Part shown: piece by piece, positions 46,266 to 55,135 of the stretch | How positions within the stretch are numbered: the stretch's first letter is position 1 | How the letters are laid out: each line of letters starts with the position of its first letter | Source of the DNA: Pseudisothecium myosuroides | Taxonomy: Eukaryota > Streptophyta > Bryopsida > Hypnales > Lembophyllaceae | Length of the DNA stretch: 64,000 nt | Direction of reading: 5' to 3' | Assembly (NCBI GenBank): GCA_951799445.1 | Contig: CATOGU010000239.1 | Location: forward strand, 1-64,000 | Notes under the pieces: generated by a model | The model's database searches: none | Seen by the model: the letters and a program-made list of their open reading frames with translations, nothing else | Told to the model about the DNA's origin: nothing | Translations under genes and position numbers: made by a program

Positions 46266-46394
46266 ACACACGCATGCGCCCCAAATTCTGCCACGCGAGC
46301 GCCACATGGCATCCAGGTGGCGTAGGTAAAAGGGTATTTACCTTTTCGGAAAGTCAAAGGTAAAGTTGACTCTACTAGACGTCGCGGGAGCTCT

Positions 46395-46455
46395 ACTGGA
46401 CGTCGCGTGACGTCGAGTTGTCGCGATGTCGCGGTGTCGGGGAAGACAACCCTGG
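46395..46455 (-). repeat. Second copy of the dispersed repeat seen at 6336-6390
   Basis: Minus strand reads GTTGTCTTCCCCGACACC, then GCGACA, AACTCGACGTCA. It lies beside the motif array and next to a tttgactttcc stretch, as at 6336. Confidence 0.65.
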
Positions 46456-46459
46456 ACAC

Positions 46460-47030
46460 ACCTTCCGGAGTTTAACTTCTACTGCGGAGGAACTGGTCGG
46501 TCCTGCTCTACTCTTGCGAAGCTGAGGCATGGACACTAGCTGTGCTAACCGGATTTCTCACAGAGACTACCTTTCTCTCTCTCCTAGCCGCACGTCCCGT
46601 TTCCTCACTTCTCTCTTCCGATCTCAACCGGAATACCTCTAACCCTGCAACACACACTAAAGCGCTGCGCACCCTAACACCCTAACACGCACACAAAACA
46701 AGAAAACAAAGCGCTGGGGAGGAGGCTTATATATGTGCAGACAAAACGCTTTCCAGCAAACAAAGTTTGAAAAAGAGTGGCAACTGGAGTGGTCGACCTA
46801 TTTATAGTCTGCTTTGTCATCATGACCTAATCTGTTCCTGACCTAATCCGATCCTACTCAGATCCGTTCCAACTCTTATCCGATCTAGATCCCGATCGAA
46901 TCCGGATTGTCACTACTTCCATTCCGTGATTAATTTCCGGTTTTTCGTTACCTCCTGCTCAAATCCGGATCCCAGATTACGGTTTCCGTTCCAAGATTTA
47001 GATAACTTACCAAAAACCAAAAATTCGCAC
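46460..47030. other. Leader-like, CCGGA-rich non-coding DNA
   Basis: No gene. From about 46830 the words CCGGA/TCCGG become very frequent, as they are through to 54480. Confidence 0.4.
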
Positions 47031-47048
47031 TGCGACAATTGGCCTTCT

Positions 47049-47393
47049 ATGACTTTTGAGTATCACATTGGTAGATCTATATTATATGTCAATATCAAAT
47101 ACAACAGAAGCAATATGGTATTGAAGGATGTATATGAGCCAATTGATCAATATGAACAGGTCACTATGGTGACAGAGCACTATGAACTGGATGACTATAG
47201 AGGAGAAGTTGAAGTTGGCTTGACTTGGTCATTGTACAATGTGAGACAAGAACTCAGTATTCAAATTGAATCACTTCTTTCAGATTCTTATCAAATGCAC
47301 ATTATTAGTGATAGACCACCAATAAAGGTCAATACTAGAAATAAAAAGAACTATACTATTGATTATGTACTTGTGAAAGCCAAAAGAGGCTGA
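47049..47393 (+). CDS. Unidentified AT-rich ORF (about 115 aa from the inner ATG)
   Basis: From ATG 47049 the frame reads MTFEYHIGRSILYVNIKYNR, then EQVTMVTEHYELDDYRGEVE, NVRQELSIQIESLLSDSYQM and DYVLVKAKRG. The sequence looks like a folded alpha/beta protein. Its AT-rich codons contrast strongly with the CCGGA-rich flanks, suggesting a foreign insert. It is followed by purine tracts (gagagggggg; agaagggggg before TGTATAG), as seen before a 3' LTR. The 5' part of the open frame (46926-47048) is probably not translated. No family recognised. Confidence 0.35.
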   Translation: MTFEYHIGRSILYVNIKYNRSNMVLKDVYEPIDQYEQVTMVTEHYELDDYRGEVEVGLTWSLYNVRQELSIQIESLLSDSYQMHIISDRPPIKVNTRNKKNYTIDYVLVKAKRG

Positions 47394-47961
47394 GAGGGGG
47401 GGCAAAAGCCTCCCTTCACATTAAAAAATTACGAGTGTGAGTCCCGGAAGAAGGGGGGAACTGTATAGTTCCACCTCCCACCACCGATGTTGTGGGAGCA
47501 CAAAAACTCATAAGGAAGAGATGTAGCTTAGAAATAGGGTAGGAGTTAGTCAAAAATTTCAAAATTTGGTGTAAGATATAGGGAATTAGATCCGGATACT
47601 GATAAATACCGGATAATCAGATTCCGAGGTTCCCGATTCGTTAAAACAGGTTTTTTCGGGAGAAGAAACGGATCTTAAATCCGGGTTTAACCGGAACGGA
47701 ACGAGCTATGGAACAGGTATCCGACCTACGACCCTAGGGAACCATTACGGGAACGGACCTCTTTCCGTTCGCCAACGGGAACGGTTGGCAGCTCAATGAG
47801 TACTTAAGCTCTCGCCAAATCTAATCTTTCTCATTCTCACTATGCTGATCATCTTGCGCACTTAGCTGAGAGAAAGAGTGGTGAGTTAGAGATCGCAACA
47901 GGGAGAAAAGGGTGAGGTCGGTGACGATTGCACCGGATCTAGTTGTCTGTGTCGGTGAACT

Positions 47962-48541
47962 ATGGCGGAGTCTAGCAACCTGGTAGCGCGTTGGTCCATA
48001 GTCACGGCTCGGATAGTTAGGCCTGTCATTCCCACCGACCCAACTTTTTGGAAGGAACTAGAGATGGATCTGACCCGAATGGGGTGCTTAGGTTTGATCC
48101 GTAGGCCATCAAACGTTAAGAACCAGGAGATGCTTGAGCAAATCATCTCCGGAGTCCCGAATCAGTTTGAGTTGACCGTGAGAGGCCAACCAGGAGCGTG
48201 GATAGCAGATATGTGGGCGGAAGTGTACGAGTCCGGAAATACCGGATTGGGATTTATTAGGATCTCGGGTAGAGAAGTACGGAATTGGTAAGTTCTGTAA
48301 CCCGGTCACCACCAAGGACGGATACCCCGTGAGTGACTGTAAGGATGATTGGCAGAGACGGATGTTGGAATTTATGATTCCAATCCTGTATCCAGAAAAG
48401 CCGACCCGAGTTATGGTTACGGTGGCGAATACTGTCTTCGGAGCTTTAGAGGATAAGGTAGTCCACTGGGAGAAGGTCATAGCCGGCGTAGTGAAGAAAC
48501 TAGTGGAACATGTAGGGAAAGGGAAGCCTAGTCTTCTCAGC
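47962..48541 (+). pseudogene. Gag-like family, copy 1, N-terminal part (split by insertion)
   Basis: Starts MAESSNLVARWSIVTARIVR. The conserved domain includes LTRMGCLGLIRRPSNVKNQE and AWIADMWAEVYESG. After a one-base frameshift near 48250 it resumes with GIGKFCNPVTTKDGYPVSDC, RRMLEFMIPILYPEKPTRVM and HVGKGKPSLLS. It then stops at the border of the element inserted at 48542. Each block aligns with the full-length copy 2 (GFLRRPWNLKNE, KFCNPVHPKDGY, EFLVPILNPERPTR). The rest of this gene continues at 52174. Confidence 0.7.
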
Positions 48542-49168
48542 TGTTGGAGCCCGGAACGCCAAATTCTATTACTTTGTAATGGAATTAGGTTAAAGATATT
48601 TTATTTCCAATTTTTTTCGTTGTTTTATAGGGTTATGTCCATATTTTAGTAGAGTTTTAGATTAGTAACTATCGGATCTTCCAGAAGAGATAAAATGGTT
48701 AAGAAGGATCTTAGTTGTTCCTGTCTTGAACCGGAAACCAGAAACCTAGGTTGGATCTTAACCGGGATTCTAGGAATTCGGGAACGGTCGAACCGATTAT
48801 CGGGAACAAAAACCGAAGCCAACAGTCACTAATGGGAAAACTAGAGAGCCGTTGAACAGAAATCATTTTCCGGTGTGGAAGGGAACGGATAGTTCCAACG
48901 GCGGGGGAACCGGACGGTCAGGAGAGAAGTAGGGGTCAAGTAGAAGCTTCTGCATTCTATCTTTTCATTCTGGTGTTTTCCGGTTGAGAGTGAATGTTTG
49001 CAATAGAGTTTGGAGCTCAGAGCTTGGAGGAGTGCAAATTTGAGATTTTGATTCCGGTTAAGCGGTTGTGAGGCTGATTGTTGTTGTAGGAGAGAACAAG
49101 CAGTGCACAATTGTTTAGGGCAGGAAGAGCTCAGAGTTTGTAGTCGATCCAAGTTGTTGGTAAGAGTC

Positions 49169-50593
49169 ATGGTGAAGGCTGAAGCAAGTGAGGAGTCACC
49201 TTCATTCAAGCTCCGGTTGGTGGTACCCGGACTGCCGAAGAATGTCAAGGAGATGGCATTCTTGCGGGAGGATCTGAAGGGACTGGGTTGTGATGGGTTC
49301 CTGCGGAGGCCATGGAACTTGAAGAACGAGTCGATGGTGGGGGAGCTGCTCAAGAAGCAGTCAAGCGAATGGCACCATACAATCCAGTCGCTGCCAGCCG
49401 GATGGACTCCGGATACTTGGAGCGAGGTCTACAACTTTCCGAACGACGGGGAAGGATTGGCCGGACGACAACCTGAGTTTGACGGGGGTAAGTTTTGTAA
49501 TCCTGTCCACCCCAAGGATGGCTATGCCGTGGCAGATTGTATCAATCTAAGGCATAGGAGGGTACTAGAGTTCCTAGTTCCGATTCTGAATCCGGAACGT
49601 CCTACCCGGGCCAATCTCACCATAGCTAAGACAATATTTGGTGCGCTGACCGGAGGGAGGAAAGTTAGTTGGGGACTAGTGTTGAAGGAGGTGGTTGTAA
49701 AGATGGTAGCAATTATAAGGAAGTCAAAGCCTTCCGGTTTGTCTCCGTTTCTCTTCCATTTGTATGAGCATAATGACTTGTTGAGAGGAAAGGAGGTAAC
49801 TGAGTACAAGTCCGCAGTCGTCATGTTGCAACATGACATCAGTCCGGAACCGGAAGAGCAGAGAGAGGCGTCTGTAGATGAGTCAGAACCGGATGTGGAA
49901 CCGGAGAAGCCCCAGAAGAAAGGCAAGGAAGTAGCAAGCGAGGGGGCTAGTAAGGATCCGGTTTGGGCAAAGTCTACTGACCCTCTAGGGGTGATTATAA
50001 GTGAACTGAAGGGCATCAGAGAGAAAATGTTGAGTGATAAAGAGGTGACCCTGAAGTTAGAGAACCGGATAGCTAGTCTAACCGTTCAGGTAAAGGATCT
50101 GAAGAAGGAGTTAGAGAAGAAGTCTGAGAGTGAAGGTAGGCAGCTCTCGGCTGAAGCCTTAGAAACTCTCAACCGGATCCGGAAATTTGTGGCACATTCG
50201 GGCGAGGTGCTTAACAAAGCCCAACTTTTTGAGGCTGAGGTTCTCAAGGAGGGATCTCAGATGGGACCCAAGGTTGTTTCAGTCTTGGTGTCGTATCATG
50301 AGAAGATGGAGCGTACCTTGTTTGAATTGAAGGGGGTCATGGACAATGCGGGCTTTCAGTTGGAGCCGGAACCGGTAAAGGCAACCGGAAAGGTGAAGAA
50401 GGAGACCTCAAGTAGGGCAACACCGTCCAAGGGTTTAGTTGACCGGAAGTCGAAGGAAGAACCGAAGGAGAAGACTACACCATCCAGCAAGACCAAGTTG
50501 AAGATTGACACGGTAACCAAAAAAGGGCTTTCACCCGCATCCCAGACCTGGAGTCAGAGCAAGTTTGCAGAACCGGATCAGGGAACGCCATAG
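49169..50593 (+). CDS. Gag-like family, copy 2, complete (474 aa, plus in-frame extension)
   Basis: ATG 49169 opens MVKAEASEESPSFKLRLVVP. Residues about 20-200 form the conserved globular domain (DLKGLGCDGFLRRPWNLKNE, GWTPDTWSEVYNF, GKFCNPVHPKDGYAV, LEFLVPILNPERPTRANLTI, GLSPFLFHLYEHN). An acidic Pro/Glu linker follows. Residues about 290-420 are coiled coil (LENRIASLTVQVKDLKKELE and beyond). The tail is Lys/Ser-rich. The frame stops at TAG 50591-50593 but remains open for 114 more codons, ending KTTQTPAKRQKK at 50938, a basic tail like that of copy 3. A globular N-terminus, coiled coil and basic tail suit a structural or nucleic-acid-binding role. It resembles plant-mobile-element gag-like proteins; the family is not identified. 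Confidence 0.65.
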   Translation: MVKAEASEESPSFKLRLVVPGLPKNVKEMAFLREDLKGLGCDGFLRRPWNLKNESMVGELLKKQSSEWHHTIQSLPAGWTPDTWSEVYNFPNDGEGLAGRQPEFDGGKFCNPVHPKDGYAVADCINLRHRRVLEFLVPILNPERPTRANLTIAKTIFGALTGGRKVSWGLVLKEVVVKMVAIIRKSKPSGLSPFLFHLYEHNDLLRGKEVTEYKSAVVMLQHDISPEPEEQREASVDESEPDVEPEKPQKKGKEVASEGASKDPVWAKSTDPLGVIISELKGIREKMLSDKEVTLKLENRIASLTVQVKDLKKELEKKSESEGRQLSAEALETLNRIRKFVAHSGEVLNKAQLFEAEVLKEGSQMGPKVVSVLVSYHEKMERTLFELKGVMDNAGFQLEPEPVKATGKVKKETSSRATPSKGLVDRKSKEEPKEKTTPSSKTKLKIDTVTKKGLSPASQTWSQSKFAEPDQGTP

Positions 50594-50938
50594 AGTATCC
50601 TTTCCAATCAATTGAACAAGCCGTCAACCGGAACACGAAGGAAAGAAACTTCCAAGCGAGGAAGGGAGGCATCACCGACAATCGAGATCGAATCAAAAGA
50701 AGGTGAATCGCCAGAGACCTCGGAGAAGGAGGAGGACCAGTCCGAGTCAAGAGAGGAGAGTGAGGAAGGTGAAGAGGAATCGAAACCGGAATCAAAACCG
50801 GCGCATGGAAAGGGCAGAGGAAAACCGCCAACTCCGCCAAAAGGGAAAGCTTCCAAGGCAACTGGGAGTAAGCCGCAGTCAGTAAGGAAAGGAGTGGCCA
50901 AGACCACACAAACACCAGCCAAGAGGCAGAAGAAGTAG
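50594..50938 (+). CDS. In-frame extension of copy 2 after TAG: acidic then basic tail
   Basis: Same frame as 49169-50590. It encodes REASPTIEIESKEGESPETS, an acidic Glu/Ser stretch, then GKGRGKPPTPPKGKASKA and AKRQKK, ending TAG 50936-50938. The basic end parallels KKPPAGPSSSAKKSKRGK of copy 3, so it was part of the ancestral protein. Read-through or a disabling CAG-to-TAG change are the two explanations. Confidence 0.55.
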   Translation, partial: SILSNQLNKPSTGTRRKETSKRGREASPTIEIESKEGESPETSEKEEDQSESREESEEGEEESKPESKPAHGKGRGKPPTPPKGKASKATGSKPQSVRKGVAKTTQTPAKRQKK

Positions 50939-52168
50939 ATAGAGTTTAAATTTAGAAGTTAAGTTAAGGAGTTAAGTGGAACTCCGGTTTTTGTAGTTCG
51001 AAAGTAAAAATAGATTTCAGTTAAGTTAAGTTTTGGAAAGTGAAAGATAGTTGGAGTTCAGTTAAGTAGAGGAAAGTAAAAGAAAGTCACTGTTAGTTTC
51101 TTTTCCGGCTGCATGTACTTGGATAGCAAGATCTGGTTTTAACACTTAGAGTTAGGATTTTTGAAGATTGGGTGAATGACGCGTGTCATTCTCTGGTTTG
51201 CAGTTAGGATTCCAGGGGGGCCTTCTTTGGGTTCCTTTGGGAGGGTATTTAGGAGGTTGAAGTTAGTTTCAATCGCGGGCGGACTTTGATAGGATAATTT
51301 TGTCCTACACTTGTGTTCTTTTTCATTTTCCATTGCAAAGCGTGTTGATTTCCACATCCCAAGCGTTGGTCTGAAAAGTCTTGATGCTAGGTTGATATGC
51401 CGGTAATGCTAGAACCATTATTTGTGCGGGTAGCCATGTTTGCAGGTTTTGGAAGAAGATGAATGCCCCCGGATGTTTCTTGTATCCGGTTTCCGGTCCG
51501 AGCAGCGACTCCGCCTAGAAACTTGGGTGGGGAAAATCTGTCATTGTAGTATTGTGAGGACAGTAGGGGTTTCCTGAGTGACCTACTGATCTGGATTAAG
51601 CTTCCAAGTTAGTTGTGAGGAGAAACCAAGATCCTATTTCTTTTTGTGTTTTGTTATTTTTCTTCTTTTTAGTGAAACTTCAGTCACTCTAAAAATAACA
51701 AAGGGTAGGAATTCACGCCACCTTCCTTAACCAAAATATGCGGAACCCTCTGACATAGAGGCAAAACTTCAAACCGGTTACTTGTTTTGAGGATCCAAGA
51801 GCGGAAACAGGAAGAGGTACAGGGTAATGACACTCCTTCCGGTTCCGGTTTCGAATCCTAGAGTCAGAAAATGTATTTGTGAGTAAGGGAGTGGTATATT
51901 GTAGAGACACTTCCTTGTTGTTGTTGAGCGGATTAGGACTAAAGTGAGATAGTCCAACCGGACGGAAAGAAATCATTTGTGTATTTTTAGCTTTTTGTCT
52001 TAGAATCCCATTTGCTTGTGGTTGTTGTGATTTCTGCATCCGTTTCCGGTCGTCACTATAGAAGTTCGATACAGATCTCTGAGGGAACGATACTCGAGTC
52101 ACCCAAAAGACAGTTTTAAACACTTTAGAACGTCTACTGGAGGGATTTTACTTTCTTGTGCTACGACA
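50939..52168. other. 3' non-coding part of the inserted element
   Basis: Contains repeated aagttaagttaagg / agttcagttaag phrases (50945-51075) and CCGGTT/TTCCGG words. No pol, integrase or protease coding region was seen. Confidence 0.45.
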
Positions 52169-52173
52169 TCAGC

Positions 52174-53493
52174 CCATATCTGTTCCACCTCTATCACCAT
52201 CAAGAAGTTCTCACCCAGGAGGAGGTGTTGATTTATAACACGAGCATTGAGATTCTGAAGTACGGTCTCACGCACGAGATTCCGCCGGATACTCCAATCC
52301 AGGGAGAAGAGAAGGAAAAAGAAGAAGAAGACAATGAGGAACAGCAGCAACCGGACCTGGTCGACAAACGGGAGAAGAGGAGGAATTCGACCGATCTGAG
52401 CTCACGGGTCGAACAGTCGACCTCGGAAAAAGGAGATCCGAGTCAGCCCCCGGGATCGGAATTGGAGTCGGACTTCTTCGATGTCGGAAAGCAGTGGATG
52501 GAGGAGGCTCAACACGTGCACTTCGGCATGTCGGACATGATCCTGGGGATTGCTGCGGAGTTGAAGGTGGAGGCGGAAGATATCTTGACGGAGATCCGGC
52601 GACGACCAAACCCGGATGTGCTACGTAAGAAGGACAAGCAGATCAAGAACTTGGAGAAGGAAAGGGATGACCGTTTAGGTCGAGTGAATTGGGCAGAGAT
52701 GGATTCCGTAGCTGCATGGCAGAAGGAGACGGAAGCTCTCCAACTCGTCCACAACTTGACAGCGTTGGTGGAGCAGCCTGCAGAAGCCGTTTTGAAGTCC
52801 AGGCTCTTCAGCAACCAGCTGAGTGGTATAGGCCACTTATCCGGGTCCAAGGTGGTGACTATCTTGGTCGATTTCCAGGCCCGGATGGAAGGAATACTGA
52901 AGGAGGTGGTGCAGCTGTTAAGGCACCTCGATCAAACAAGCCCCTAGATTGCACGAACTTTCCGGAGCTACCCAATGTCGACTTGCTGAAGACGCCCCAA
53001 GAGCCAGTGCCGGGGATCATTCTACAGCCATCCCCAAAACCAACTTCCAGCCAGACCCAAATCCAAACGAAGGCTATTAAGTTAAGGCCATACGAGGAGT
53101 ATCCAGTTGATTCCGGTAGTAGCAGGGAGTACCGTTCCGACACCCGGAACATCCGTCCGGAGCGTTTTAATCCATCGGATGGGGGCCTTGTCAAACCCGG
53201 CTCGGACCAATCCGGTCGACTTCCCTCATATGCAGAAGGTATCGCCCAAGAAGAATACAACACCAATTCAGCTGGATGATTCACCAGAGAGGGAAGCCAG
53301 AGTGGAGATGATCCACGAGTCTGAGAAGGGGGAATTCACTTCCGGGGATGAGACGGCTTCGGATGACGACCCGCCGCCGATCAAGCGGAAGATACCAACC
53401 CGGGCTGCAACAAAGACCACTCCACCGAAAACGAGCAAGAAACCACCTGCAGGGCCGAGTAGCAGCGCGAAGAAATCGAAGCGAGGAAAGTAG
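52174..53493 (+). pseudogene. Gag-like family, copy 1 continued: C-terminal part
   Basis: After the target duplication the frame reads PYLFHLYHHQEVLTQEEVLI, an acidic linker, then the coiled coil (KKDKQIKNLEKERDDRLGRV; EALQLVHNLTALVEQPAEAV; GSKVVTILVDFQARMEGILK). Each segment aligns with copy 2. The frame stops at TAG near 52945. A +1 frame (PELPNVDLLKTPQEPVPGII) carries the coding signal to about 53240. The original frame then resumes to the basic end AKKSKRGK and TAG at 53491-53493. Two compensating frameshifts mark it as decayed. Confidence 0.65.
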
Positions 53494-54572
53494 TTACTTA
53501 GCATGTTTTTAGTTAGTTAGCGTTTTTTTGAATCTGGAGAGTATTTTCCGTGCGTGGGGCCCGGTTCCGGATTCTTAGGAGTAGTTGACTTTGAACTTTC
53601 CGAATTATACGGTTGGTTACTGGTTGGTCACCTGGATTTTTGGTGTGCCTTTTTGGCTTTTTGTTTGGGTTTTTAAGTGGAGGACAGCTTGTTGCCCTCT
53701 CATTCCATCCTTGCCCATTTTATGTGCATTAGTTTATGTTCATGTCTCCTTTTCTCTAATCTGAGCCACTAAATGGACATTCGGATTTTTGGCTATATGT
53801 ACATTTTCCTGAGTTGTTTATAAAGTGTCAAAGTGTGAGAGAAGACGGATGAGGGGGAATCCGGGTTGAGAATAGTTGGACTTGATTTGAGCGAGTAAGT
53901 TTGTGAGGAAGCTTTGCTGGACTTGTGAGTAAGGACTTGAGCGTGGTACCTTTAAATTGCCGTAACAGTGATCCGGTTCTAAGAAGTGGTGTGGATGCGA
54001 GTCCGGAATCCAGGGAGGGTTCCAAGCGGAGATAAGCGACCGCTTGCGGAAAATCCCCACTCACTAGAAGGTCTGCCAACCATAGGATCAGTCTGGTAGA
54101 TTGATGCACAAATCTTTGTTAGTTCTGGATGTCTTGATTTGTCGTTGTAGAAAAAGCGGAAGGATGCAGTTCTGAGTGACCTGCTTTCCGGGCAAGCTAC
54201 CCGGGAAATTGTGAGGACTATTACTTTCTCTATTCTACAATAAAAACTCGGTTAGGATCGTTTTGTGTGAAGTTTTGTGTAGAGAAATAGATGTCTATGA
54301 GTGGTGAGTTCCTACCCCTCTAAAGATCAAATGCGGACACCCTGAGGGTAAAACAGGGGAATATAAAACCAGTCAAGTTAAGAAGTGAAACCCGGGATCC
54401 GGATCAAATCGAAAACCGGAAATGGATAGATCCGGATTGAAATCCGGAAGATATTTGTGTCAGAAATAGGAAGGGAAAGAGGTTTTTGCTTGGGTTTTTG
54501 TTGTTTTAATTAGACCCGGATAATCCTTAGCTTGCTAAAATATACTAGAATCTCCTGGGACGATATTTCATG
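53494..54572. other. 3' flank of copy 1, CCGGA-rich
   Basis: No coding region. It shares short phrases with the 3' part of the inserted element (gagtgacct, gtgaggac), as expected for two elements of one family. Confidence 0.4.
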
Positions 54573-55104
54573 TTATCTTATCATCTTTTTGGTGTTAAGG
54601 ATACTTACGCCTAGATTGCGCGTACGATAGGTGTTACAAAGAAGAGGAGCCCATTCTTGATGGAAGGCGTTCTCTAGCACATTGAGTGATTCATGATCTC
54701 TAATGACACTGTGAATGTGACGCCAGACAGCAACACCCGCATGGAGAGTTGAAGTCCAAGTCAAGGTAAGTACTCTTTCCCTATTGACCGCTTGATCTGC
54801 ATATCTCTTGCTACAACGATCTGTCCATATATGCCAAATTAGAAAGCTCCTAAGAATATCCCAGGGTTGACCTTCGTAGACAAATTTCTCCATCTTACCG
54901 GTACAATTAACGTCACTCCGACCTAATAAGGCTTGTTTGAAGCTCTGAAAAGTTGGAAAACCAATACTAGCATTAGAGAAAAAATGAACCCTCCGGAGGG
55001 CTGCTCCGGAGTGACATGCCAAGCTATTAAAAAGCTTGGCCTGTCACTCCAGTACTGTCCTGCGGTGAGCAGTCAGCCAAGCTGACTGCTCGCCGAAATC
55101 GCGA

Positions 55105-55135
<31 letters not shown>

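Larger units (their letters stand above)
48542..52168 (+). mobile_element. 3.6-kb element carrying a complete gag-like gene, inserted in copy 1
   Basis: Begins TGTTGGAGC and ends CTACGACA, and is flanked on both sides by TCAGC (48537-48541 and 52169-52173). Removing it together with one TCAGC restores the reading frame of the disrupted gene across LLS|PYLFHLY. TG...CA ends with a 5-bp target duplication are the signature of retroviral-type integrases. I could not find the second of two matching LTRs, and the only long ORF is the gag-like gene, so the element is probably non-autonomous or degenerate. The ends also form a weak inverted pair (TGTTGGAGCCC / TGTCGTAGCAC). Confidence 0.7.

Noticed and set aside
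45875..46363. 162-aa Arg/Pro-rich ORF and its overlapping partners
   Set aside because: Created by the 13-bp motif array; all frames on both strands are open for the same reason.
48542..52168. A spliced intron in the gag-like gene
   Set aside because: The borders lack GT...AG at the frame junction, and a perfect 5-bp TCAGC duplication with TG/CA ends indicates insertion.
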